From Nephrocerus scutellatus (taxonomy: Eukaryota > Arthropoda > Insecta > Diptera > Pipunculidae), in contig OX352763.1 in assembly GCA_947095585.1 (NCBI GenBank), positions 40,288,010-40,352,009 of the forward strand: DNA of 64,000 bases, in the 5' to 3' direction. The notes beneath the pieces are model-generated. The model was not told the DNA's origin. It worked only from the letters and a program-made list of their open reading frames with translations, and ran no database searches. Both the position numbers and the translations under genes were made by a program. Shown piece by piece: positions 11,631 to 24,439 of the stretch (position 1 is the first letter of the stretch; every line of letters starts with the position of its first letter).

Positions 11631-12163
11631 TGATACACAGATTAGTAATCAGTAACAAAACAAAACAAAAAGTCACGTCACTATAGAGGATTTTTTCTTT
11701 CCTATGGTATAACTAAACTACATATTCAGCTTTAGTTCTATTTTATCTATATATACATATTTTTCGTATTATGCAGTTACTAATGTGATTATTCCTGTTT
11801 AATTAAATTTTTTCTTTTTCTTGTAATCCTATATCTTTATGAATTATTTGTAATACATTCGCCACATGTTCTCTAACATTAGAACATATCTTCCAATATG
11901 ATGTGCTCCTAATTTAGGGAACCGCATTGTATGCCTTATCAATTTATTAAAGGTGGAAAAATTCTATTTTTGTTCTGATTGTATTAGTGATTTTTCAAAA
12001 CGGGTTAAATTAAATGCTTTAACAAAAGCAACTTGCAATTTCGAAATTCATTACGTACGAGTATGTGAATGTTAAGGATATTAAATTAATTTTTAAAAGA
12101 TGTAATGTGAAAAAATAAATACTACAAAATAGTTATATTTTCAATTTTGAACTTTCTTTTCAG
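11631..12163. other. 3' end of the large intron
   Basis: AT-rich, no gene. It ends with AACTTTCTTTTCAG, a good splice acceptor for the exon at 12164. Confidence 0.6.
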
Positions 12164-15100
12164 ATGAAAGATTCTAAGAAACACAATGATGAAAAGAATC
12201 TCTGTAACATCCGGCGAGAATTGTATTCTCATGATTCCTCTTCAAATTCACAAAATTCTTTTTTTTCATGCGATTTAGAGCAGGATTCCAAACACATAGA
12301 TGATATTTTATTAGAAAACAATAACAGAAATAGTTTGGCCGAGGAGAGCATTTCTTCGCAAATAGAAATTGACAAAAAATTAACATCTTTAAATAATGAA
12401 AAGATATCATCTGTAGGAGAATTGCATTTTAATGATTCCTCATCAAATTCTCCTAATTCATTAATATCTTGTGGTTCTGAGCATCAGCACGTGGAGAAAA
12501 CTACTAAAGTGCAAATGTTACTACCAGAAATGTCCATTTCTGACATTGCAGATAATTCCACAGGAAAAAGCTTTACGGAAACGTCGTTGCCACAATTATT
12601 AAATACACTCGACAAAGTTAACAAGGAGGAAAGCCTCAGCAGCAGTTCTAGAAGTGCATATAGTCAGGTAGAAGCATTAATTGCAAGGGTACAAGCCGAA
12701 AAAAATTCAGACTGTGAAGCTATTCTTAATCGAAGTTCCTCAACAACATCGCTTATCTCCAATTCAAATGTACAAATGCTCTCAGAAACAGGGACAATAA
12801 ACCAGAACAAAAAACAAACAAACATACTCGAATCACTAACGACTTCTTTAACATCTCCAGAGTCTGTTATTACTGCAACATCTCCAGAAACTGCGATCAC
12901 TCCAACATCATTGAAGAAAAGTGAATCATCCTCTGGCGAAGCTAGCAATCGCGATTATGACATCCGCTATCCGAATTCGCGTAGAAGCAGAAGCAGTCGA
13001 TCCGTTGCAGCCTCTGCAACATCAGCTTTACCAATAAATCCAATGCTTACACAGAGAGTGTCTCATATCTCAACGAATATAAAAGGACCGAAGTTGCTTG
13101 AAATATCTGGTGAAACCTCTTTCAAGACAAATCTGACACATCATCTGGTGCTGGCACACAGTAGAATCAATGTCAATCCACTAAATGAAATAGCTGACGC
13201 TTGCTTGCCCCAAGAAATTATGCAGGACATGCAAAAACTGAAACTGACAAAGCTGTTTCGCCTTCAGGCATACGCCTGGTCACATTTGGTTCGGGGAAAC
13301 AGCCTTTTCCTCGTTAGTCCAGCCAAATCAGCAAAGACGTGGTCATATTTGCCGCCAATTTGCAGTCTAGTTAGCTACCGTCTTGAAGAACGACAAACAA
13401 TGCATCGTTCTTATGGACCAGTGGCGATTATAATTGTCGCGTCATCGGTACATGCTGAGTTCATTGCAAGCTATTGTCGTCGAATCCTTACCAGTACGAA
13501 AACAAACATCAGTATTGTACCATCATATGGCTTTCGCAATGAGGTCGAAGTAAAAATTGAATTACATAATGGTTGTGGCATTCTTGTAGTGACGCCATCG
13601 AGCTTACTGCGCTTGCTTAATGATGTTGAGTCGTTTATCAATCCCGCTCGTCTCAGACACGTTATCATTGACGACATGGATTTGATGCTTTCACGTTCAC
13701 ACCAAGACTTTGAGGCTGTACTTAAATTGATTTTGAAGAAAAACCCAAGCCACGCGACCGTTCCCTACCAACTTGTGGTGACAACGCGCGAATGGCATCC
13801 AATGATGGTTGGCCTTATTCGATTATCAAATCAGCCTTTGGTCTGCTTTGGAGATTACTTGGAAGCTGCTGTATACGGCAAAGCGCAAATCTCGATTAAG
13901 TTGCGATCTAATATTACGAAAATTACATCAGTGTTGCATTTCATAGAGCAGCATTCAATCGAGTTTGAACGTCTGCTCATCATTTGCAACTCGCATGATG
14001 ATATGCTCGATGTCGTTCAGTCTCTTACAGAAGCTGGCCATCCGTGCATTTCATATAGTCATTCGTCATCGCCTGCGTCGCTTATTGCTATCAACGAGTG
14101 GAAGTTGTCAAAGGTAGGTACCAATTTTTTTTTATTAAGTGACTCCGATATTAATCATCCCATTCTGTCATAGGTACTTTGCAATCAAATTCTCGTCTGC
14201 ACAGATATGGTTCTTCCCGAACTTGCTATTCAAAATGTACAAAATCTCATTCATTATTCAATGCCGACGTCTTGGTCCAAATTTATATTCCGTTTTTCTG
14301 TTCTTTTTGAAACTTATGAGAATATGGTTAACTGCGACTTTCCGCCGACAATTGCTGAGGAACGCATCCCGAAATCATTAATCTTACTTGACGAACAGAA
14401 CAACATACAGTTACCACGGCTCATAGAATTCATGAAGAAACACAATCAATCAAAGCATATCCACAGCGACATAATGACTGTTGCCAGAAATATCATCGTC
14501 AAAAGAGAAGAGTCACGTATATCAGAAGGCAAAATGATGTGTCCACAAATGCTGGAATTTAGCGATTGCGACGAGTTTGGGTGTCAATATCGTCATAATC
14601 TGACGCGTTTCGACGGAGTTTTCGATGGAGTCCCGAGATCCGGCGATATCAGAATTCATATCCTAAAAGTTTTCTCACCCACACACTATGCTGCTAGACT
14701 GCTCGAGTTAAAAACGAAGGGATGCACCAACTGGGAAATTATCCGTCGCTCAAATGAGGCGGCACAATTTACTTTGAAACTGAATATGCACTATATGAAT
14801 GCCGAGCATCACGTGATTCACTGGCCTTTGCAAATTAACGATCTCTGCATTTACAAAGGTCGTGATAACTTCCATCGTTGCCGCATTTTGGAGCTGCCAA
14901 CCATATCCAGTGTTAATGTTGTAAGATCTATTAATGTAAAGGTAAAGCTAATCGATATGGGCACCGTAATCGCCTGTGATTCTATGCATTTGTTCGAGTG
15001 TGCGGATGAATTTAAGAATTTTCCTCCACAAGCTATTGACATTCGCTTGCTGGGCGTTGTGCCATTCGATAGTGAACGCCTTTGGGATACGAAAAGTACT

Positions 15101-17208
15101 CAAGCGATTCAGCGATGGATTATGTCGAATATCACCAATAAGGATTGCGTTCATGCCAGCATCAATTTCGCCTTAATGGACACTATTTGGATGAACAATG
15201 TGATCGTTATGGAGAAATTAGAAACCGTCGGGAAATACGTTTACAAAGTAAATGTGAAGCGGTCCCTGGTAGAAAAGAAATTCGGTATACTTGATAAAAA
15301 GCCAAGTTCTTTAAGAAAAATTGCCGAGGAATTTGGATTAGTTGACAAGGCAGATGAAGTAAAGTCGTCAGTCGAAAGCCCACCAAAGGAAAATTTGCCA
15401 CAAAATCAAGTTAAAAATGGGAATTTGATAACATTTTCACAATTGGCGCCGTCTGATGAACCAAAACAACGAGGAAACTCGAAGAAATCTGATAATTTAT
15501 TAGAACCTATCACTAAAGAAGTAAGTAAATTTAACGTAATGTCCGTGCGAAGTGTTAAGATTTAAAAAAAAATCAAACCTCCACAACATATTGTACCAAG
15601 ATCGAATCTGCATAAATAAATTAATCCTCCCTGTTTGTTTCTTATTATTCTTTTAAAACTTCTGTTTATCAGGTACCTATTTTACCAGACAACTCATCAA
15701 AATCTAGCGATTTTTTAAGTAAATCAAAATGTGTTCAAAAGCCACAAATATCTAACCTCATCGCCGGGCAGTGGGCTGTACTTGTCCCTGATCAACTCAC
15801 TGAAATCGATTTACAAGATTGTGAAAATGGCAAATGGAATGAATTTTACGTGCATCGCCATGAATGCAAAGATCTCAAGAGATATGCTCAACTGGAAAAA
15901 ATAATAGCCGAGTACGTAAAAAATGGTAATACGCGAAACGGTTTGGAAATCGACGATGCTCGGTTTGTTCCCATGCAGAATTGCTTATTCAAATTCGATG
16001 GTATTTATTGTCGGGCGAAAATTCACAGCATCTTTGGCTCGGGGTCGAATAAATTATATCGAATTTTTCTTTGTGATTACGGAAGTTTTACCGAATTGAA
16101 ATCAGAGGATATACGGAATGATAGTGATTTAATACTTGAAATCACCAACGAAATAATCAAATTTATGCCATTTCAAGCGGTGCGATGCAAATTGACCGGC
16201 ATTCGATTGGATGATTTTTCTCGACTTTACAAAGTCGAGGAGGAACGCCTCCTTGCATACGTTGTCAAAGAATATGCATCGCCCACCGGTTTCGATATAA
16301 ACTCGTATGAGATTCTGTTATACGAATGTACTGCAGACGATGCTTTATCTGCTCCCACTATGGTTAATAGGGCAATTGTTAATCTTGGCATTGCAACGTA
16401 CGATGAAGAAACAAAGCATTTTCTAGACTTGGAGCTTGTAAAATTCGACAGTGATAGCAACAACGACAATACTCGGTGTGAAAAAGCTACGAGTAATTTC
16501 GAAGATTTAGTGAAATGTTTTGAAAATTCATTGGCAATTTTGCAAGAGGAAGAAGGCGCACTTAAATCTGGACCTAGAAATGCAGTCTGTGCATCACAAA
16601 AACCTAAGGAATCGCTACGTATTGAAGAGATGTTATGTGAAAGCGAAGAACAAAATGTGCAAAGAATTGTTCCATCTCAACCATTAGATAAACTACCATT
16701 ATTAAAACCGTTGCACAAACAACCAAATACGATTTGGTATGAAACGGATTGCCTAATTTATTTAAAAATTTACGCGCCGGATGTTGTTGACTACTACCTT
16801 GAGGTGACCTTTAGGGATGTTATCTTTGTGGCTGAAATCCAAAACGAAAAGCACGTTCTTGTACTTAACTTACTCGGCACAGTTGAACCAAAATATGTCT
16901 CACATGAAATTCGTGGTTTATATGTAATCGTACAGCTGGTGAAGATGGTTTTCATGAAATGGCCTCGACTCCTGGAACAATCGACTAAATTTCCATGGCT
17001 ATCTTACGATTACGATAGAATTGACACAAGTGAAATAAACAAATTAATGCCATCGCAGAGTGAATACGATTCCCCGAGGAGAACCCCAAATGACGATTAT
17101 AACTCTGATTTTTCGGATTCCGACGACAGTGAATCAAATGTATTTAAAACATTCACACCAATTACAAACAGCGAAGATGTACACGATCCAAGTACAGAAT
17201 TGTTTTAA
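12164..17208 (+). CDS. TDRD12/Yb-family piRNA factor (SoYb/BoYb-like), helicase, CCCH finger, Tudor and CS domains
   Basis: Three exons (12164-14113, 14174-15520, 15673-17208; GT-AG, all phase 0) give 1610 residues; with the upstream exons the protein would be ~2574 aa. Order: Ser/Asn-rich lead (~350 aa); DEAD-box-like core with RLQAYAWSHLVRG (Q motif-like), VSPAKSAKTW for Walker A, VVTPSSLLRLL, IIDDMDLML for DEAD, and ILVCTDMVLPE (motif V); motif VI (HRxGRxxR) is absent, so ATPase activity is doubtful. Next come a C-x8-C-x4-C-x3-H finger (14541-14600), an extended Tudor domain (core 14825-15060), another with core IFLCDYGSFTEL, and a CS/p23-like domain from WYETDCLIYLKIY to MKWPRLLEQ. TDRD12/SoYb proteins share this order and act in piRNA biogenesis in perinuclear granules. 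SoYb versus BoYb cannot be settled by eye. Confidence 0.88.
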
Positions 17209-18439
17209 TAAACCTGGCTCCGACATGGAATGCTGGCACATACGTTGAACCACCTCACTTTTAGTTGAGTTCTTTGAATTGTTGGTTAAATTGAATTACA
17301 AGTATTTGTTGCAAAACTAAAAGGAAAAAATTATATTGCATAGCAATGGTCATTATTACACTATCTAGGTCAGAGTTTAGAAAGAAAACACAAGTCGAGC
17401 CGATCTTGCTAACATCTTTTAAACTAACTGCTATTTTATTTGTAAAATTGTGAAATCGTTAAGTTTCTGATTGTAATACTTCACAAAAAAAATTACTAAC
17501 AATAAAAAAATCCTACTTTAAAAAAAAAGAAAACTTTGTTTCGTACTTGTTTAGTAAAATGTAAATTTAAAAATGTGGGAAGAAATTAAAATCTTCTTTC
17601 TATCTTTGAAAAAGTTTGTTTTTATTTCCCACAGTTACGGAAAATCAAACTCTGAACGTTAAATCTGTCTGTATGGCAAATAATCAAGTGTTTGAAAAGG
17701 CAAAACCACCAGCTTTTCTTTTAAAAACGTGAAGATTTAACAGCATTCGGTTTTGCGCTAATATTATTTGAAAAATATTTAATTATACAAATAAGATATT
17801 GAAAACATTTGAAAATTTATCTCAGAGAAAAGACGGTAAGCATGCTGCCACCTACGCGATCAATCTACGAATTTAGATTTTTTTTTTTTACTAAAAACTG
17901 CCAAGAAAGAACACTCAGAATGAATGACTTTCGCCACGTCAATAAGGTTGGCTTGCTCTTTATTAAAATTAAAAAGTCGAAGGAATGTAACTAAGAGTAT
18001 GTCACACTCCTCATGTTTGTAGCCGGTCTCAAATTATTTTCTCAAAATTCTCTATGATTCATTGAAAATCGGACACAAGTAAGTGTAAAAAACCTTCGTT
18101 TTTTTGGTACAAACTTATATATACATCGAAAAATGGCACACGTCGTTTATTGTTTGTTAATAATCGCCAAAATATCTGTTTTTTAGGTCGGAGCTATTTC
18201 AAAGAATTTTCTTTTTTGCACGCTTCACACGCGCCGAATGGTCCCCTGACATTGAGCCGCTCACAAAATTTCAGCCCGTGCGAACGGTAGTTAAAAAATA
18301 CCTCAAAAACGAGAAAATGGCGCGATTTTAAACCATCAGACGTGCCACACGCGAAAAGTGACGCGCCTCTTACGTGGAGTGTAAAAATTCCTATTTTGGA
18401 CTTAGGTCGTGTGGAAGGTAGTTAAAAAGGACCTCAAAG
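17209..18439. other. 3' UTR and intergenic DNA
   Basis: AATAAA overlaps the stop region (~17207) and another AATAAA lies near 17500, so polyadenylation is likely before ~17530. From 18200 to 18430 there is a dispersed repeat with CACACGCG and TCCTATTTTGGACTTAG, shared with 56870-57000 and partly with 58080-58160. Confidence 0.5.
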
Positions 18440-18605
18440 GACCTACAATTTAAGGCCGGATCCGAACGGCAAATTGAGAAGCTTTCCGTGACAAGTTATT
18501 ACTCTCGGGACGTTTCTCACCCATTCGCGAGAGGTGGGACACCGTGAAAAATACTTTTGGTGTTACTTGGGTTCTAGCCACGAACCCCCTGCTCAGTATC
18601 AATGC
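18440..18605 (-). mobile_element. tRNA-derived SINE, copy 2 (truncated)
   Basis: Minus strand: part of the promoter end (CTGAGCAG..GGGTTCGTGGCTAGAACCC), AAAAGTATTTTTCACGG, CTCTCGCGAATGG, GAGAGTAATAACTTGTCACG and GGATCCGGCCTTAAATTG. The 3' block beyond the body is missing. Confidence 0.75.
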
Positions 18606-18818
18606 TTATTTACACTTAAAAACGGGCGCCACCAAGAAAATATTACCAATATAAATAATACAAACAAAAAATTGACGGCTATTTTGAAGAATTGTAGGTT
18701 AAACGATTCGGGAAACCCAGAGTCCACCAATTTATTCCACATCGGAGTCACTCTTGGATAAAATGATGATTTGAAATATTGGATTCTACATAAAAAACTT
18801 GATTAAAAGTAAATTTTG

Positions 18819-20409
18819 TCAGCCATCCGCGGAATAGGGGGAATAACAACTGTAAGTGGCCGTAACTATCTCTTGACTGGTGGAAGTGCGGTCAAACCTA
18901 CACGTGGGGGTCGCCGGTAATGTTCCTCCAATACAGGAAAAGCTTAATCGGATCGGGCTAGTCCATTCAAAGTAAGGTTGGCGCGAGGCCAATAACATCG
19001 CCCGTAAAAATAATTTCATTACGGAACCAAAAATCAGTCTCGGATGCACTGATGAACGGCTAAACGATTTAAGAATTTTCTAATGACACGTACGTTCACT
19101 TTATAGAGCTCGAGTTGCACAGCAGCAAGCCGATATAATGCTGACATAACAGCAATACAGGAGATTCCAAGTGGACGGGGAATGGTGTCTTAAAAAAATC
19201 AGAATATGACATATATTACACCTGTCCTTCAAGACGTCATGTGCTAGGGGTGGGGTTTCTAGTCTGCAAAAGAATTTAACCCACCGTTATCGGGTTTAAA
19301 CCAATAAATGAACCTTCGTGTGCGGGGAAGATTTAAAAACACAAGCCTCATAAACGTTCACGCACCTTCAGAGGATTTCCCAGATGATGAAAAAGAAGAA
19401 TTCTGTGAATCAGTCGAAAGTGAACTCCATGTCTACCCTCAGTATGATGGCAGGATATGAATGCTAAAATAGGTAGGAAGCCAGTATTCAGGCAGTACAT
19501 TAGCACCCATAGCTTACACGAGAACACTAATGACAATGTACAACGGGTCATAGAGATGGCAGCAAGCAATAATTTGGTCGTTGCGAGTACAAATTTTGCG
19601 CGTAAAAATATCCAAAAACCACCTGGGTATCTTCCGATGGGACCAGTCGCAACCAGATAGACCACGTGTTGATACACCGCCGCCGACACAACCCGTACCT
19701 GATGACGATACGAACGTATTGGGACCACTATCTAGTTGGTATGATCCTCCGAGCGCGGATCATCACGAAAGACTGCATCCGCGAATCAGATTCGAGTCAA
19801 CACGGCTGTCCTTCGCAACGAAGAGACCAGAAACAACTACGGTCAAGCGATAGGACTCGCCCTAAATGCAGTGAGAGTAAATCCTGCGGCTGAGATGCCG
19901 GGCGTTGAAGAGAAATGGACACGCATTAAAAATACTGTTATTAGTACTGCTGACTACATCTTAGGCAGTAGTCGTAGAGATCGGAACGAATGGTTCGATG
20001 ACGAATGTAAGAATGAACATAAGAATGTTGCGTACCGAGCAATGCAACAATCTCATAGAACGCGGGCACGCAAAGATGAATATAAAGAGCTCAGTAGATC
20101 TGAAAAAACAGTTCACCGGAGCAGCCTGGGAGAAGAATATCGTCCGTGAACTAGAACAGTACAGAGATCAAGGACCGAACCAGACGCAAAATAGACCGCG
20201 TTGCACATATAAGACAAAGAGGGTAATTTGATCGCCGATCTGAAAAGGCATCTTATAGCGATGGGAAGAGCACTTTCACGAGTTGCTAAATGGCAAGCTA
20301 ACAGAGGAATTGGAAGCTCCACCAATGATATCGCCACCAAGAATACACGAAATTAGCAGAGCGATAAATCGGCTCAAAAATAATAAGGCTCCGGGATCAG
20401 ATGGGATCG
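18819..20409 (+). mobile_element. RTE-type LINE remnant (endonuclease to start of RT)
   Basis: Forward-strand frames match RTE non-LTR elements. There is a 5' region (18819-19050), then endonuclease pieces around 19340-19660 (SLINVHAPSEDFPDDEKEE, then MNAKIGRKPVFRQYISTHSL and NNLVVASTNFARKNIQKPPG), a linker around 19870-20230 (WFDDECKNEHKNVAYRAMQQ), and the start of the RT (SRAINRLKNNKAPGSDGI) just before 20410. Several frameshifts make it inactive. It breaks off where an LTR-like repeat begins. A second copy lies inverted at 22670-24180. Confidence 0.85.
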
Positions 20410-21154
20410 TGTAACCATGACCCCGGTTGTAGAGCCAAATATGACGAAGATATTAACTTTGGTTTTGGGTTTTTTTATTAATCGGTAGCAGGTAGCTAGA
20501 CGATATGATGCGTGATCTGCGTGTGCTCGTGTTGAGCGCTCGATGATGACTGTTTTCGACGAAGAAGACCGATTGTTAGGACTGCTGGCCTTTTATAGTC
20601 CTCCATCGGGTGTAGGAATCCCGTTGTTGCAACGATGAGGAAATCCGCTAACTCGCCTGTTGGTGTATTGTTGTTGTTGTTTCCTTTGATGTGATATTGT
20701 TGTTTGGTCCGGCCGGTCAGTATTGCTGCGCTCGATGGTTTGTTGGTTCGTGATAGGGAAATCCGCTACATCACCTGATCGGTGGGACTTGGTAGTGTTG
20801 TTGTTTCCTCTTTGTTGTTTGTTAGTTCCAAGATCCCGTTGATGCAGGGATAGGGGACTCCGCTACATCGCATGATCGGTGTAGTGTTGTTGTTGTTTTG
20901 GCTCGTTTATTGTTTGTTGGTTTACCTAAAAAATGCGTGCTGTCGTACATTGCATGTGTTTTGTTGTTGCTTTTCTAACAACGCTGCAGACTTCTGAATG
21001 TGTGCCGTGTTGTTTGTTGTTGTTTTCTTTCGGCTGTCGAATAATGCTGCAGACTTCTAATTGTCCGCTATCATGTTTTGCATGTTGTTTTTTCATATTG
21101 GTCGGGTATTCTGCGTCTGTTTCTTTGCGATGTGTAATCACACTGGCGGTCACA
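20410..21154. mobile_element. LTR-like repeat interrupting the RTE element
   Basis: The block starts TGTAACC and ends GGTCACA, so it has near-matching inverted ends with TG...CA. It follows directly on the RTE motif KAPGSDGI. The inside is rich in GTTGTTGTT and has a ~110-bp phrase repeated about three times (GGGATAGGGGACTCCGCTAC and relatives at 20640, 20755 and 20850). No matching target duplication was visible, so the limits are tentative. Confidence 0.45.
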
Positions 21155-22474
21155 ATATTTAGTACATGTTGTATAAATAAATTAGTTCTACATTTGTGTG
21201 GGAGAAATTCGTCCCACGCTTTAACGAATTTGTTCCTCACAGTGGTTTTTGGCAAATTCCAATCGGTTTACTTTGCGTGATGCATTCAATGGAGGTTTCT
21301 TTTGCTGTTTTTAAATTCTCTATATTAACTTCACTTGCCCGTGGCACGACGTCGGTCGGCAGTCGGACGTCTGTCGTGGAATCTTACGATCAATTTTTAA
21401 CCCACTTCCCAAAGCCCGATTTTATTGAAATTTCACACACATGTTTATTTCCGGAGACAACACTTTCTATTAAAATTTGAGGCCCCTCGGGCCACAGGGT
21501 CGGGTTGAAAACTTTTCAAAAAAATTAACCCGATTTTCTTCAAATTTTATACACCTGTGTATCTCCGAATGTCAAAAGTTTTTGTAAAGTTTTTGAGTGA
21601 GCGGGCCCTAAGGCCCGAAGGGTGCCCATATAAATTTTATAAAAATTAGCTCGATTTTCTTTAAATTTTTCTTTCCTATTAGAGAATTTACATGAAAATT
21701 TTTAATTTTTATGGGTTTTTTTTTTCCTTTTAAGATGCGTAGCGTTGTTAATTACACGTCGAACCGTTGATAAGCTATCTTTGACTCCGGTTTTTGCCTT
21801 AATTTTTGACGCTGATAAGCATGAATTTGAAGCTGATCGAATAATCTTTACCATAATTTTTAACATTATTGGTAAGGATCCAATAACGGTTTTCCCACTA
21901 CCAATTTTTTCCGATATTTAACGATTTGAGAGTCGTCCTTCCTTCAAAACTTTGATCTTGGATTTTTCGCCTTCTTAAAGTGTCCTTCCTTTACTCATTT
22001 TCCTTAAATCGTATTGTTTTATTGATAAATTTAATTAAAAATAATATCAAGACTAACTAACAAAGTTTTTTTTACCGTACCTTCAATAAGCGCCAACTAT
22101 TCACTACTGGTCGTTATCATGTGACGCATTTAAATTGCATGTTTTTTCGACTAGATTACAAATAAAGAACGAAACAGGGGTAACGGTTTTATCGTTGTTA
22201 TCTGTTTTACAGTTATTTAAAAGAGCAACAATTTACTCTCAGATGCATGTAAAAAATAGTATTGTAATTGCAGAAATTTTGAAGTTATTGACATTTGAAA
22301 TCAATATAATAGGTGGTCGTTATTAACTGAAGCGTAGTGTATGTGCAAAGTTTAATAAAATCGGCTTAATTTTGAAAAATTTATATGGCCCTCGGCCCTG
22401 AGACCCGATCACTTCCAGATTTTTACAGAACGTGTTGTCATCGAAGATATACTTGTGATCTAAGGGCGACAAAC
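21155..22474. repeat. dispersed repeat region
   Basis: From 21320 the text TCTATATTAACTTCACTTGC begins a repeat also seen at 43875 and 58421. It is followed by several copies of a unit containing ATTAACCCGATTTTCTTCAA, TTTTATACAC and TGTGTATCTCCGA (21440, 21530, 21640). The remainder, 21730-22470, has no recognisable gene. Confidence 0.5.
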
Positions 22475-22660
22475 GTTCCGAGAGTAATTTATAACCTTGT
22501 CACGGAAAGCTTCTCAATTCGCCGTTCGGATCCGGCCTTAAATTGTAGGTCCCTTCCATTTGTGTCCAAAAATTAACATGTGCAGCACAAATGGTCGCGA
22601 GAAGTTGTTAAGCCTTGGACCGCAATGGTTGGTCTGTCGCGTCAAATATTATTATTATTA
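22475..22660 (+). mobile_element. tRNA-derived SINE, copy 3 (3' part)
   Basis: Plus strand: GAGAGTAATTTATAACCTTG, then AAGCTTCTCAATTCGCCGTT, GGATCCGGCCTTAAATTGTA, TGGACCGCAATGG..TGGTCTGTCGCG and an ATTATTATTA tail. The tRNA-like head is missing. Confidence 0.8.
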
Positions 22661-22669
22661 ATGTCGTGT

Positions 22670-24180
22670 ATTCTTGGTGGCGATAGCATTGGTGGAGCCT
22701 TCCAATTCCTCTGTTAGCTTGCCGTTTAGCAACTCATGAAGTGCTATTCCCATCGCTATAAGATGCCTTTTCAGATCGGCGATCAAATTACCCTCTTTGT
22801 CTTGTATGTGCAACGCGGTCTATTTTGCGTCATACCGCGGACTCTTTGGTAGAATTTCCGCGCCTTGTTCGGTCCTTGATCTCTGTACTGTTCTAGTTCA
22901 CGGACGATATTCTTCTCCCAGGCTGCTCCGGTGAACTGTTTTTTCAGATCTTCTGAGCTCTTTATATTCATCTTTGCGTGCCCGCGTTCTATGAGATTGT
23001 TGCATTGCTCGGTACGCAACATTCTTACGTTCAGTCGCTAACTTACATTCGTCATCGAACCATTCGTTCCGATCTCTACGACTACTGCCTAAGATGGAGT
23101 CAGCAGTACTAATGACAGTATTTTTAAGGCGTGTCCATTTCTCTTCAACGCCCGGCATCTCAGCCCCAGGACTTACTCTTTCTGCATTTAGGGCGAGTCC
23201 TATCACTTGACCGTAGTCTGTTCGTTGCGAAGGGCAGCCGTGTTGACTCGAATCTGATTCGCGGATGCTGTCTTTCTTGATGATCCGCGCTCGGAGCACC
23301 ATACCTTGTTGCGACTGGCTTCATCAGGAGATACCCAAGTGGCTTTGTGGATATTTTTACGCGCAAACCTTGAACTCGCAACGACCAAATTATTGCTTGC
23401 TGCCATCCCTATGACTCGTTGTCCATTGCCATTAGTGTTTTCGTGTAAGCTATGGGTGCCAATGTACTGCCTGAATACTGGCTCCCTTCCTATTTTGGCA
23501 TTCATATCCACCAGAATGATTTTTACATCATACTGAGGACTGGCATGGAGTTCCCGTTCGACTGATTCAAAAAATTCTTCTTTTTCATCATCTGGGGGAT
23601 TCTCTGTAGGTGCGTGAACGTTTATGAGGCTTATGTTTTTAAATATGCCACCGCACGCGAAGGGTGCATAGCCGTTCATTTACTGCTTTAAAGCCGCTAA
23701 CAGTGGGTTTCATTCTTTTGCTGACTAGAAACCCCACCCCGAGCACATGATGACAGCTGTAATATATGTCATATTCTGATTTTTGTAAGACACCAGCATC
23801 ACCTGAATTGCTAAAATGTCAGCATTATATTTGTACAGGGCTAGCTGTTTGCAGCTCGAGCTCTAAACAGTGGGCGTACGCTCCATGAGAAAATTCTTAA
23901 ATCGTTTAGCCGTTTTCGTTGCCGCGGTCGTCTTCGTTCATCAGTGTATCCGAGGCTGATTTTGGGTTCTGTAATATGGTTTTTTACGGGCGAGGTTATT
24001 GGCCTCGCGCCAACCTTACTTTGAAGGGACTAGCCCGATCACTTCGCTTTCCTGTACTGGAGGAAAATTACCAGCGGCCACCACGTGGAGGTTTGATCGC
24101 ACTTCCACCAGTCAGAGATAGTTGCGGCAACATCCATTTCTGAAGTATTCTGTGTCATTCGCCCTACTCTGCTGATGGCT
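22670..24180 (-). mobile_element. RTE-type LINE remnant, inverted relative to the 18.8 kb copy
   Basis: The minus strand encodes the same protein as 18819-20409 with better-preserved frames: LINVHAPTENPPDDEKEEFF, ASPQYDVKIILVDMNAKIG and SNNLVVASSRFARKNIHKAT at 23679-23203, then VEEKWTRLKNTVISTADSIL and RNEWFDDECKLATERKNVAY down to about 22783. The phrase for the RT lead-in (GCCACCAAGAATACACGA, read on the minus strand) ends near 22665, against the SINE tail. EN motif V/DMNAKIG is intact, but the element is truncated and frameshifted. Confidence 0.85.
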
Positions 24181-24439
24181 GACCGCCGAAATCAATATAA
24201 TAGGTGGTCGTATTTAAGTGAAGCGGAGTGTATGTTTATCTACGATTAAAGAATTAATATAAAAAAAATTATATGGGTTGTTTTTTTCTTTCCTTACTTT
24301 ACAAGTCTTTACAATACGTTGATATGGCAATCAGCACGGGCCGGTGGGCAGCCATGCTGCTAAGTTGGGTTTACCGCACAACAACTTCTGCAGAAGTTGC
24401 AAATATGAAAATGAGAAAGAAACTCTCTTCTATTTAATA
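24181..24439. other. short intergenic spacer
   Basis: Includes AATCAATATAATAGGTGGTCG, which also occurs near 22301-22320, showing that the sequence flanking the two RTE copies was duplicated. No gene. Confidence 0.4.

Noticed and set aside
20933..21280. 115-aa forward frame rich in Cys/Leu/Phe
   Set aside because: It lies in a GTTGTTGTT-rich LTR-like block, and an equally long frame occurs on the other strand. This is composition, not a gene.
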